In this document: piece after piece, positions 50,240 to 62,174 of the stretch
Position numbering within the stretch: the stretch's first letter is position 1
Layout: each line of letters starts with the position of its first letter
Source: Pterois miles
Taxonomy: Eukaryota; Chordata; Actinopteri; Perciformes; Scorpaenidae
NCBI GenBank assembly: GCA_947000775.1
Contig: CAMQGK010000567.1
Span: forward strand, 20,862,001-20,926,000
Length of the DNA stretch: 64,000 bases
Direction: 5' to 3'
Position numbers and translations under genes: made by a program
The notes under the pieces: generated by a model
Databases searched by the model: none
What the model was told of the DNA's origin: nothing
Seen by the model: the letters and a program-made list of their open reading frames with translations, nothing else

Positions 50240-52400
50240 GGAGAGCAGAGCGAGGGGAGGGGAGGAGGCAGCTCTGGGGCGTTATGCTACGATCCAGACC
50301 AACATACACCTGTTCAGCCAAATCAGCTGCAGGTCTGTTGGATTTTGATGTCACAGTAATGGTGTGGTCCTCCAGACCAGCTTGACAGCTGTCTCAACCA
50401 GGCGCTGAATGGATGTACAAGTCCACACATCAGAGCAGCTCACATAGCTGGATCTGTCATGTCCAGCAGCCTGCAGTGGGAGGTCTTCAGCTGCAAAACA
50501 CAGACAGAATCCATTTAATTTGCATACATTTATCAAAGCAGGGACATCTCGGTTATGACAGAGTAAACATGCTGTTATTACATCTCGAAATAACAGGTTT
50601 CAATTAGCACTGTCTAACTGGCTCCTCTTTAACGTTATGCCATAAGTTGGACAGTCAGGACCTCACACAGAGCTAATGTTAGCTGCTAGCTGTGAGGCAC
50701 ATTTTCCACACATCCTTCACTTCTAGAAACACAAACACTGACAACTACCGGGTAGCTAGCAACTTAGCATGTCGCTGCTAACAATGGAAGCTAGTTAGAT
50801 CAGTGACTGTTAATCCCTACATTATAAGCGAGTCTGTTTCTGAAGTGGATTGGACAGCTGAGGTTAGTTAGCTAGCTTAACTATGCTCGCTAAATGTGAT
50901 CAGAGGGGAGTAAACATGGCAGGCCAGTCATTCTTACCGGAGTTTTAGCCAACTGTCGTTAGCTCTTCCTGCTAGCTTAGCTTGCTAATGGTGCTGCTGT
51001 GAGTTGTCTAAAAACAACGTCACACTTGCAGACTACGTCCGATATGTTTTGCTGCTCTGCTCATTGACAGGTCGACTCGGCACGGCCAGATTGTAATAAG
51101 TACCGTACCCGTGTTGTCGGTATGCTGCTGTAGATCTAGCTTTCTGCCAGCCCAGCAGGGGTGGAACTGTGATGCCTTCAGGTTTCCTCGTAAACTTCCA
51201 CTTCCCAGTGGAGCGTCTGTGTTAAAGCAGTAAATACGACTTGTCAAAGAACTCTGAAGTTGAATCGAAGCTGTCGCTCGCTGGATGCTGTGCCACTTTA
51301 GTTTACATCTGTACTTCGTGCTTTCAGCAAAAGAAAGAAAAGGGGGGGAATATGAGTTGTGATGTTTTAGGGCACTTTTTTGATTAGGACGGAGGTTAAA
51401 TCTTCAGTAGCTAAAATATTTTGGCATCATTAGGCAAAAACTCCATAATAAGCATATGTCAGCATATTGTAGTTCAGGTGATATGAGAGAAAACTAGATT
51501 CCTGCACCTCCTCATGGCTCTGTTTTTGGTCTTTAGAAAATCTAGTCTATGATGGGGACTCTGGCCAATCACAGGTCATTTCAGAGAGAGAGAGTGCATT
51601 CTTATTGGCTGTGCTCCAGCTGGTGGGCGATGCTTGGTATTTCCACAGCTGATCTCGACATGGCTGTCAGGTCACAAACTTTCTCATTGTCCAGCTAAAC
51701 AGTAACTACAAGATGTTTGTGAAAACATATGAGGAGAGAAATAGTCATTACAGTAACAGAATAATGGTTCATATTTGATCAGAGCTGCCTAGTTTGACTA
51801 TTTGATTGGACTTTGCAAGTGACTGACAGCTGCTTACAGATGGCAGGCTCCAGCTCAGCTCTGAATGGTTGTTTTCCTCTGGTCTGTGAAATTATGAGCA
51901 CCAGAGGACATTGTAGGACACAGAGGAACATGCAATTTTTCATTTGCCTGTCTCATGCACTATTGTCAGGATATAGTGACTGTTTCATAAAAATAACTTT
52001 TTTAGATCATAGTTGCTCCATTTCTACCCGAGGTGTTGTGTGAAAAATCACAAGTATTAACAGAGGCATACATGTCAGCATGAAAGTACATACTGTATGT
52101 CTGCAGCACCTGGTAAAGTAGATGTTTTCCACAAGACCACTGATAGTATTGAGTATACACTGCCCTCTGGTCGTCTCTGTGCATCACAACACCGTCTACT
52201 GTAGAAGTTTTATTTTGAAGGCTGTAACCAGGACTTATTGTGCTTTTGTTTCTAACTTGATGAGCGTAAACAGTTTCTTGTGAGTAAAAAAAAAAAAAAG
52301 ACTATAGCATGATTGCAAATTGCCTAACAGTCATACAGAATTTAAGACTTTAAAGTCATAATGGCTTTTTTGTTTTTAATATTTGGTACAATGGTGTTTG
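50240..52400 (-). promoter_or_regulatory. gipc1: gipc1 upstream region (5' UTR exon and promoter inferred)
   Basis: An untranslated first exon is required by the acceptor at 50234. I could not place it with confidence. The stretch around 50640-51060 is rich in GCTAGCTTAGC-type sequence and has no open frame of interest. No TATA box was identified. Confidence 0.3.
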
Positions 52401-52403
52401 AAT

Positions 52404-52990
52404 TCATTTATAAAGTGCTGGAAAGTTGGCTTGGTTCCTGATCATTTTGTCTTCTGAATATGATTTTTGTTCTAAAAATAACTGTATTATATATAGTATG
52501 TTATTTCCAATCTCATCTTGACTAAAATATATCATTACATCAAACATATTTATTTCAACATTCACCTTAAGTTTCTTTTCTAGGGAGTTGTCTACATTCT
52601 TGTATGTATACGTTGAAAGAATAAATGTGAAATACTCTTTCTTAAGTCCACAGAAATCACACTTATAGTCCATATCCAGCTTGAATGTTTCTAACACAAG
52701 TTTTACTGGGTAAACTCTATGTACTATTTTGAAAGACACTTTCTTAAGTTTGTTACTGATGCAGAGTTTGTCACAAATTTTGCTAACTTTCTCTCATTGT
52801 ATATCCTCAAATAAGGAAGACCAAAAACATGTAGATGAAGGCACAGAAACATGACTGAGTGTGTTAGAGCACTTCTCTGTCAGTATATTAGTAGCTCTAA
52901 TACAAATATTTTTCACACAATCTTCTGAACTGAACGGCTGGTCAACAGTATCATTGGGCCCTCTAGTGAAACTGACAAACTCGTGTTTCA
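52404..52990 (-). mobile_element. L1-like retrotransposon ORF2 C-terminal fragment
   Basis: On the minus strand: KICDKLCISNKLKKVSFKIV, then HRVYPVKLVLETFKLD and the zinc-knuckle-like CDFCGLKKE, followed by a decayed tail. FKI.HR.YPVK and C..CG are typical of the region after the reverse transcriptase in fish L1/Tx1-type elements. The usual HxxxC partner is lost and stops interrupt the frame. Confidence 0.6.
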
Positions 52991-53489
52991 TTCAAGTGGT
53001 TAAGTCGTGAAGAATACAGCTCCTAAGCAACGGTAATATTGACGTTACAGTCTGAGTCTAGAAGCCACAGAGGCTAACAATTTAGCAAGCTAGTTAGTGG
53101 GTAACATAATGCAGGAAATGCAAAGGCATAATGAAAGATGAGGTCGTTGGGAAGATGAAGATTTCCCTCAAACATATAATAAAATCACCAAGAAAAACAA
53201 TATATTACTAAAATTACAATATACTGTACAATATTAACTTATTATGCACCAATAAATGAACTTCCATGGACTCCACCGTTTCTCACAATGTCAACAAACA
53301 CGTCACAAGTCGTGAACAGTTTAGAAACTTCCTTCATGAAGAGAGGGGGGCGTTCATATGGACCCAACTTGTGAACGCAGTAAATACAACCCCATTTGAA
53401 GGCACCATTATGATGTGTGTATGTGCAGGTCACAAGTGATTGATCTCAAATTCTCATTTTATTGATAATGCTATTATGCTTTTATGTCT

Positions 53490-53919
53490 TGTCGGTTAAT
53501 AGCATATAATAAAGTTAGAGTGATTCAAACAACCCCAAATTTCCACTCATTTTGTGTGGAATTGCAATATCTCCTTGACTATGTCTCCAAGATCTCTACA
53601 AACAAAAACGTTATTTTGGCTTCCCAGTTGTATGAAAACTATTATGTAAAGAAAATAGTAACAGATGAACTTTATAAAGTAAAACTGCCCAGTCATTTCC
53701 CTCGTACTAAGTGCCAGTATATCGCTTATTCTTATTTGTTCTGTTTTTATTATATCTTATTTTTTAATGTTTTTTTTAATGTTGTTTTGTTTTTCTTTTT
53801 TTTCCTTGTTCTAATGTGTTGCATGTTTTATGCTGGTGATCTTTAAGTTGTGATGTGAAACATTTCCTTGCTACATATTGCTTGTATCAGAGTTCAAAAA
53901 AAAAAAAAAAAAAAAAAAA
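53490..53919 (+). mobile_element. L1-like 3' end with poly(A) tail
   Basis: A plus-strand frame has TTPNFHSFCVELQYLLDYVS, resembling the last part of L1-type ORF2. It is followed by a T-rich 3' region and a 24-bp A run at 53896-53919. Opposite orientation to the fragment at 52404-52990. Confidence 0.5.
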
Positions 53920-53934
53920 GCTCGAGCCAGTTAA

Positions 53935-54115
53935 AATCAGCTCTAGGTCGCGCGCGCGCGCTCCCGCGGACGGCGTTCAGTCTACGGCGCACGGTCACTT
54001 CCTGGCAGCACACCTGAACTCTGTGAACACGCTTCTTTTCGACATATTGGACGACTAGCTGTACAAAGAAGCGAGGCCGGAGGAAAACAGCAGAAAAAAA
54101 GTAACGTATGAGGTC
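53935..54115 (+). promoter_or_regulatory. GC-rich first exon/promoter of an unrecognised gene
   Basis: A sharp GC- and CpG-rich stretch (CGCGCGCGCGCTCCCGCGGA) begins directly after an A-tract. Possible donors follow at gtaacg (54101) and gtcagt (54113). It looks like the 5' end of a plus-strand gene. Confidence 0.45.
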
Positions 54116-54355
54116 AGTCGGAGGCTTAATGGCCACACAAAACTACTCAAACACGAGCGCCCGTTGCTAGCTAGCTTGCAGCTTCTTTTTAGCTAGCTTA
54201 CAGCTAACGGCTGTGCTAACGTCTTTGGCTTTTCGTGGCGACTAAACAAACGACCCAGAGGTCAAATTCGCCCGAATGATGCGAGGCGAGAGTTAAACAT
54301 TACAGTAAGACTGAACATGGCGTTTTATGTTGTTTTTGTTACGCTTTTCCCACAG

Positions 54356-57300
54356 TTATTGTCATGGCTAATCAATGCCACCTGTGGATGAGCACTTAGC
54401 AAAAGGTCAGGCTCATGAACGGCGTCGGGAGGAAAGAAAACAGGTAGTGGTGAACTCACAATTAGTGTTGTAGACTTTAAGAAACTAATTTAATTAAATA
54501 ACGAAGATGTTTGTAGTGAAATGGCTAATGTGTGTAGCTACCAACTGCTCAACTACTACAGGATCAATTTATTTAGGAGGCGGAAATGCTAGTAATGGCT
54601 TATCAGTTTACACAGTGATTTAAAAATGTGTGACTACAAGGGGGGGGGGGGTTCATAAGATTCACTGTTTTAGGCCACTGTTTTCGGTTCGGTACATTTA
54701 TGGTACAGCAAAGAGTCCAGTTTCAATGTGAACATGTTTTTTTTTTTTATTTGGCAAAACAAGTGAACAACTGTGTGTCTTCACAACAGCAGGCTAACAT
54801 AAGGAACAAAACACATCATTGTCTAATCTTATGGCTGGACCTCTTATCTAAAAGAAAACTGTGTTATTTAAAAATAATTAATAAATAAAAACTGTAGTCT
54901 CAGGCCAGCAACAAAAAGTGCAGCATCAGGTCAACCAGCACTAGACCTTTTTTTTTTAAATAACAGTAACATATACAAGATCTGCATCATATGAGGAACA
55001 TCTATGATATGTGATAACATTGTTCAGTATTGCAATGATGATATGATTTGTGCTAAACAAATATTGAAGTGTGCATATTAGCTATCCTTGCATCAACCGG
55101 GTTGTTTTTGAATTCGGAACCAGATTAGATTAAAATATTTAAAATACAACTAGGATACATGTTTCTAGAACAGCAACAGTCATGTTTACAACAGCAAAGA
55201 AACCATATAAACTCATTAACATCTCACTGGAAACAAATTTAAAATGTTAAAATAAATGATATAATGATAATGATAAAATAAATCACATTCCTGAGTGAAG
55301 TTTATAAAGACTGACGAACACAACCATCAGTCATTATCAGTCCTTCCTCCTGTCCTCCTGTAAAGAGTTAAAGCTTTAGACTACATAGCCTCCTGCTAGC
55401 TTTAGTTATTACTGGTGTAGGTGAAGGTTACAGTGCTTCTAAACTGTATGAAGATAAATTAATAACACAGTCTCTGTAGTCTGGACCCTTTTCAATGACA
55501 GCGCATCACCACTTCAAAGCATCTGTTTACTATTCACAGTTAGCCTCTGAGCTAACATGCTACGGTTCTATAAATAAAGTAGCACAATTTGGATTTTTAA
55601 CCGAACCGTTCCCATCTCTAGTGGATACATATTGATAGTTTATACAGTGGCTAGTTATCTATGTTTGGTCTGTAACTCCTTTCATTATGGCATTATGATT
55701 ACTGGAATAATAAAGGACCATACACGTGTCATGCCATGTTGGTAGATATAAGTAAAGTAAACACCATAAGTAAATTACACATACTGGAGAGGTCCGAGTG
55801 TGTGCCAATGCCAAAGACTAAAAAACAACAACTATCAGATTGAATTCACATCCACTCCTCTCCATTAAGATCTTCTACCACTGAAGTGACAACATTGTGA
55901 CTGATTATTTATAGATTAATGGCTGATTGATTAAATTACAATAAAGGCGATTCTGATCTGATCTAATTAATTAATGCAATTGTCCTCTTTGTATTTCATA
56001 CACCAAGGTTGGTTTGAATGTGTGCAACATGGTTCAACTTGAGATTAATGCAACTCCATTCTGACTTTATTTTGTGTTTCATATCATCATATAGGTGGCT
56101 GCAGGTGGACTGATATTTACATGGTCCGTGGGAACTATGGAAGAGTCTAAAGGTTTGTCCAAATCTTGCTTCTCTTTGTCATTTGATTCATGAACAGTAT
56201 GCAGTTTTCCACTTTCCAGTATCTGCTTCTTCTGCTTCATCTTTGTATTCTTTGTCCTCTTCTTATTCTTCTGCTGCATGCCGACATGTATTGTACTGCA
56301 TATGTAGGATCAAGTTTAGGATTTATTTACATTAGTATGTAATACACTTTCCAGTGTCAGTGCGAACTATAATTGGAACTATGAATTTCTATAAACGTGT
56401 GTTATTGTTGTATGGTTTTTACTTTAACTGTTTGTCATGTCGCATGTTAAGACAGGTGCTTCTATTTGTCACACATGTAGATATGCGACCTCAACGGGTG
56501 ACTTCTGGGAAGAAGAGGAACATTATACAGGCCAACTGAGACAACATCTTCTTTGTGCTGAAGCTCTGAGGTAGGATATTATTTTTCATTACCAGCTGTG
56601 TTGTGTTTAATGATGATTACTGAAAGCATACAACATATATTTTAAATTCAGATGCATTTTTAGTTTTGTTATAAACTTTTTGAAAATTAATTTGTATCTG
56701 TTCAGTATCCATCCAAAACAAACTTCAGTCGGCCACAGCAAGTCGAAATGACCTGCCCCCTCACATGTTAAATCCAACATGGTAAACATTACACATACAA
56801 TAAAGTATGGAAACACTTTGTGTTTTACACATTGCAGGAAAAGCAGAGCTAGACATGATGGCTAAAGCTGCATGCTAACTCTGTCATGGACAGTTATCAT
56901 ATTGCAGTACAGGTAACGCCAGCCGTTACTCTTGTCTCTGATTTTAAATCAGCTGACACAACAACTGTAGAACGGAGCTAATGGTAAGAGCTATCGACAG
57001 ACTTGGTGAAGTTAGTGGAAGTATACACTTGTGACTGCGTCTAGTTTCCAAATTAAGGTGTGAACAAAGGGGACGCTATATGCGAAATGCACATGGAAAT
57101 AAGACTGATTTGACTGGATTGACCAGAAGTATTAAACATTCCATGTCCCTTATGAATTAAAAGAAAATACCACTAAAACAAGTGAATTAATGCCAGATAA
57201 TGACTGATATATTTGACTTCAGGATATTTCTGACTACTTGCATGCTGAAAATCAAAATTGTTACTGTATTAATTTAGATATTTTCCAAAGTAAAAGTCCC

Positions 57301-60300
57301 TAGAAGTGTGATTAAACTTTTTCCCATGGTCTAGTGTTAAAAAAGTTAACAAAAATCACAATAAATCATAATATCAAATCGCAATACTACACAGTTGGAA
57401 ACTGCAACAGTCAAATGACATGACTTGCATATTTGAATAAATGTGTATTTGTCCTCCAGAAAATGCTGGAGGAGCAACTGGAGAACCACAGGAGGCTCAT
57501 CAGAAGCAGCTCAGCCACCTCCGAGACAAGATGGATGTTACACAAACTCAGAGTAAGGAAACACCAGTAAAGCAAAATATAGTCTTTATACTTTGTTTGT
57601 TGCTTCAAAATGTTTTTAAAGATAGTTATCTGACATTTCAGCCTTTTTTTTTTTTTTTACTGATTTTAAATGGTGTAGATTGGAACCAGGGGAATTATAT
57701 ACAAGTGTTTAAACCACTTGACTACCTGGACATGCATGTTTTATTAATAGTGCTGTCAGGCGATTAAAAAAAATAATCTAATTAATTACAGGATTTGTAA
57801 TTAATTAATCTAATTAATCGCATTTTAATCTCATACCTGCTAAAGGCCCCCAAATAAAGAATTTGAATTCTAGGACATTACGAAATTGTAGTGTATGACT
57901 AATCAATAGAATACACCAAGAAGAGAAGATTTGAAATCCACATTTTTATTGGTTAAGTGTGCTTTATAAATGAAATTCAAAAGAAAAAAGGTCAAGCACA
58001 TCAGCAAACCAATTAGGCCAGGTGCATTTCTCAAAAATGCAATACAAATACAGTTAAATAAAATTCAGAAATAAAATAAGGCTGAGTCTCAAATAGGCAC
58101 ATAAGCAGACTCTCAATCAAAATGAATAATAAAGCTGACTCAATACAGCAATTCAAAATGACTAGTTTAACATTCCTCTAAATAAGGCAACATCAATAGC
58201 ATCATGCCAGCAGGCATTTCCTTTAAAAGGGTAAGCTAACGTTACAGGAACTGACAACAGACAACTCTATGTGTCCTTGAGCCAGTTGCTCAGACAAACA
58301 AGTTTGTTTACATTGTCTGAGTGTAAGGCTGCCCTCTTCTTTTGAATGATGTTACCTGCGAGTGAAAAGAGTCTCTCACATGGCACAGACATGACAGCGG
58401 TAGCCAGGTAGGAGGAGAGGACAGCTGTTCATAAGCTCCTGCGTGAGCTGCCCACCACTCCAGTGGACACTCATGCATTCCAATGCACGGCTCAGCTTTG
58501 TAGCGGGCCAGAGGCCCCTGCTGCTCCTAGTCCGAGTCAGAGTCAGAGTGAAAGGTCCGAGTGGGCTCGCCTCGCTCTCCTATGTCGCGTCCATCTCTGT
58601 TGTCAGTCACCCTGCTTTTGACTAGTGGCGCAGGTACGAAGTAACGCCGCCACTGCAGCCTACGGGTCACTCAATGGGCCAAATTTAAAATGACTGACTT
58701 GCCACTCACGATTAATTGCGTTAATTTTTATAGCGCGTTAATTTGCAGCGTAATTAATTAATCTAATTAACGCGTTAAACTGACAGCCCTATTTATTAAT
58801 TTTTGTTTTTTTTATTATTTGTTGCTTTTGTTACAAAATTAATGGGCTGACAGACAGTGAAAGTCTCCATTTAAAGGTGGAGTCTATGATTCTAATGCAA
58901 TAATACACTTTTTGTCAAATGTAGTAAATATATCCTTTCAGTCTGCTGACTGTCCGCTCTGTGTGTGATCTGAAAAACGTGGAGTTCATGCACAGCCCTG
59001 GCTCTGTAAATGGCAAACAAAGTGTGTCGGAAAGAGCCACCACGGCTGAACCAAATGTTATTTTTTACAGTCAAAGTTTCTGTTGAGGTTTTCAGATGAA
59101 GCCTAGAATGTCTGTTAGGTGTGAGTCTTCCTTTATTCCTCTTACCAGTGACGCCAGTGCTTGCAGAGCAGTGAGGAAACTAAACAAGAAAGACGTAATA
59201 AATAATGCCATGTGCAGCACACTGATAGAAAATATTGTATCTTCTGATATGGCAGTTCAGCCGCGTAAACACTATGCACGGTGATGAATTATACTTTACC
59301 ATACTCGTTTCACTGCACAGCACAAATATCAACTAACTGTGTGGCTTACACTAATAAAAAAGGCTAATAAATATAATATTGAACTATAACTGAGCTATAA
59401 CTATAACTCCTTGAAATGAATGCCTTTAATTAAACCAGACGACACCTGTTGCAGCATGTCTGGCTGCTTCCCGAGTCATGTGAAGGAGATGAGCCAAGAA
59501 AAGAAGTTTCCCTTTTAAATTAATGATTAAAAACAGTATTGTTAATTAAATTTGTGAATCCAGCTATTTATTTCTGCATTTTCTGCATTAAGTTTATTTC
59601 ATTATTTATTTAGGTTTTCATTAATGTATTTTTAAATGATACACTTATTGATCTATTTATGGTGTTTTTGTAAATTCCTTCTTAATTTGAACTATTTAAT
59701 GGATCAATATTTCATTTGTCTGTCTTCATTTTAAATTATGTTTGTTTTATGTCCGCAACCGTGTTACTGTGCTGCTGCCTGTCTTGGCCAGGACCTCTTG
59801 GAAAAGAGATTTTAATCTCAATGAGTTTTTACTCCTGGTTAAATATTTTATTTATTAATAACATTTTACAATTATTAATAACAACAACAATAACAACAAT
59901 AATAATAATAATAATAATAATAATATAAACAAATTTCTTAATGAATATTTTTATTGTACAATTAGTTATTACTCAATTAAATGCTCTTGTGGCTCTTGTG
60001 GTCCCCCATATTAAAAAGCCTTAAATGTTAGATTAGATTTTTTTAAAATTAAAACTGACTTTTAACTCCTTGCTATTACACAAGGCACATTGTAATTACG
60101 TGGTCAGATCATCAATGTATAAATCAGTAAACCTGCCTGTGTTTTGTGTTGTACAAGGTTTTGTGGTGAACTGCTGCCTGTTGTTGGAGGAGCACACTTG
60201 ATATGTTTTGTCGATGTTGAAGAAATGTCTCTTTTCTCTTCAGACTGTTGAATGACAGACGGGACATGAAGGGCATGGAGGAGACGAGAAGAGGAGCGCC

Positions 60301-60315
60301 TCGAACAAACATTAG
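54356..60315 (+). CDS. unrecognised multi-exon transcription unit
   Basis: Exon-like segments with good borders: 54356-54443 (acceptor cccacag, donor gtagtg), 56095-56152, 56481-56570, 57460-57552 and 60244-60315. From ATG 54375 the first two read MPPVDEHLAKGQAHERRREE, then RKQVAAGGLIFTWSVGTMEE and SK. Joining to 56481 gives DMRPQRVTSGKKRNIIQAN and a stop (61 residues). Skipping it and joining 57460 gives ENAGGATGEPQEAHQKQLSH and LRDKMDVTQTQNC, then a stop. The last three segments (90, 93 and 72 bp) are also open together in a different frame (TGDFWEEEEHYTGQLRQHLL; LLNDRRDMKGMEETRRGAPR) that the first exons do not feed. I recognise no family. It could be a short protein gene, a non-coding RNA or a gene with an assembly indel. 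Confidence 0.35.
57749..58792 (-). mobile_element. internally deleted hAT transposon with 8-bp target duplication
   Basis: Terminal AGTGCTGTCA and TGACAGCCCTAT, flanked by perfect 8-bp direct repeats TTATTAAT (57741-57748 and 58793-58800). Sub-terminal TTAATTAATCTAATTAA repeats occur at both ends. The interior holds the transposase C-terminus on the minus strand. The TIR is shared with the R1 family, which suggests that R1 was mobilised by a related enzyme. Confidence 0.8.
58267..58472 (-). pseudogene. hAT transposase C-terminal fragment (dimerisation domain)
   Basis: Minus strand: ECPLEWWAAHAGAYEQLSS, a frameshift, then YLATAVMSVPCERLFSLAGN and IIQKKRAALHSDNVNKLVCL, ending SNWLKDT and a stop. 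CERLFSLAG and LVCLSNWL are hallmarks of the hAT C-terminal dimerisation region. The DNA-binding and catalytic parts are absent. Confidence 0.8.
59879..59925. repeat. (AAT)n/(AAC)n trinucleotide tract
   Basis: AACAACAATAACAACAATAA followed by uninterrupted AAT units. Intron of the unrecognised unit. Confidence 0.85.
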
Positions 60316-60509
60316 GTAGCTATCAAATCAACTTATGGAAACTGGTAGTTAAATAGTTGAAGTTGTTGCAGTTGTTGTTGTACTGGTTGTTGTCTTAGCT
60401 ACAACTAATAATATGACTAGTAATTGTACTGTTGGGTTGTAGCAGTAGTAGTAGTTGTTGTACTAGCAGTCGTAGTAACGTTTGTAGCTGTAGACGAAAA
60501 TAGTCATAG

Positions 60510-60986
60510 TAAAAAAAAAAAAAAATAGTATGTCATACAAAAGTATATCATATAAAAGTCATAGAATAGTATGTCAAAAAGTCAGTTTGTCAAAAAATGT
60601 CATGATAGTGTCAAAAAAGTAAAAAAAGAAACAGTATGTATGTCGAAAAAAGTCATAGTATAAAAGTGTTTTTTAAAAATCATAGTTTGTCGAAAAAGTC
60701 AAGACAGTAGTTTGTTGAAAAAGGAAAAAAAAGTCATATTATTGTATGTTGAACAAAGCGACAGTCTGTCAGTATAGTATGTCAAAAAATTCATGAAAAA
60801 TCATAGTATATATGTCATAGTAAGTAAGTCATAGTAAAGTATGTATAAAATGTGGAAAAAAGTGCTAAAAATGTCATAGTATACTATTGAAAAAAGTATA
60901 GTATGTCTAAAAAGTTGAGAAAAGTGATAGTATAGTATGTCAAAAACGTGATTTAAAAAAAAAAAAACAAACTCGTAGTGTAGTAT
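60510..60986 (-). repeat. degenerate AAAAAGTCATAGTATAGTATGT satellite, left arm
   Basis: Imperfect units built from AAAAAGTCATAG and TATAGTATGTC. It is the reverse complement of the block beyond 62175. It continues at 61712-61900 after a DNA-element insertion. Confidence 0.75.
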
Positions 60987-61711
60987 CGGGGCTCCAGACT
61001 AACTTTTTACATTGGTTGCACTGCTGCGCCTAACTTTTAAATTTAGGTGTAATAGCACATAATGTAGGTGCACATAATGTAGGTGCACCCCAAATTTTTC
61101 ACTGCACCTTTTGGCTCCACAATAATACATTTTAAGCATAATATATATAGTGATATATATGTATATATCATGTTTACATATTACAGTGGTATAACAGTAC
61201 TGGAATATGTGTGGTGTGTTAGCAGTCGAGTGACAGAAATGTGCTACGAGCAGAAAAGCTGATTGCCAATCATCGGAGCAGAGAAGAAATTAGCGGTAAA
61301 GTTGCCTCGTGGTATTAAATGTACAGTAGCGTCACGTACACTCACTCTTTTTGCCCTCCCGTCTCGTGAAATGAATCTGACGCCGTGTTGAGGTTTAGGC
61401 ATCTTAAGGGGGCCAGGTAGACAGTGCTCCACTGGTGGTGATGCTGGTCTGGGCTAGACCGTTCAGGATCGGGGACAGGCGTAATGGGCACCACAGCATT
61501 TTCTTCACAAAAAACAGTCGCTAGTTCTCTTCATTTTGAATTAGCGTCATGTTTTATGGTTGTGTTGTTGCTCGAGGAGGAGCAGTCCACTGGGTGGACG
61601 GTTTCACACATATACAGATCTGTCAGGAGCACCGGTGCACCCAGTGAAAATATTCAGTTGCACTCCACAGATTTTTGACATATATATGACATGTCACACT
61701 CTGGAGCCCCG
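60987..61711. mobile_element. terminal-inverted-repeat element splitting the satellite arm
   Basis: Perfect 12-bp ends CGGGGCTCCAGA and TCTGGAGCCCCG, with AGTAT directly outside both ends. The interior includes two copies of CACATAATGTAGGTGCA and no open frame of interest. Superfamily undetermined. Confidence 0.7.
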
Positions 61712-61900
61712 AGTATGTTTTTAAAAAGTCATAAAAATGTCAATTAGTAAGTCCAAACAATTTAATAATTTTGTATGTTAGCCCTAAAAAAATCATAGCT
61801 ATAAGAATGTCATACCACAGTATGTAATAAAAATGTTATTACAGCTTTCTGTAAAAATGTGATAGTATACAATGTCCTAAAATTGTGACATGCATTTCCT
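61712..61900 (-). repeat. satellite left arm, continuation
   Basis: AAAAAGTCATAAAAATGTC and similar units in the same orientation as 60510-60986, after the inserted element. Confidence 0.6.
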
Positions 61901-62174
61901 TCCATTGTTTGGAAGAGATAGAAGGAGGGAGTTATGGAAAAAGAGACCACAAATTTCAATGTTTTTTTTTTTTTTTTTTTTTTTATTGAACAAGCAGCAG
62001 ACATGACCCCTTATTACCCCTCTGAGTACATTCATACAGTAGATGAAGCGAGTGAAGAAACTCTGTCATCAGTTTTGGTCCAGAAACTCTGTACACATCA
62101 TCTAGGTAGAAAAGAAGATTAGATTGACATCAGAATTGGCGTCACATTCAAGTACATCTGTTCAATATACTTTA

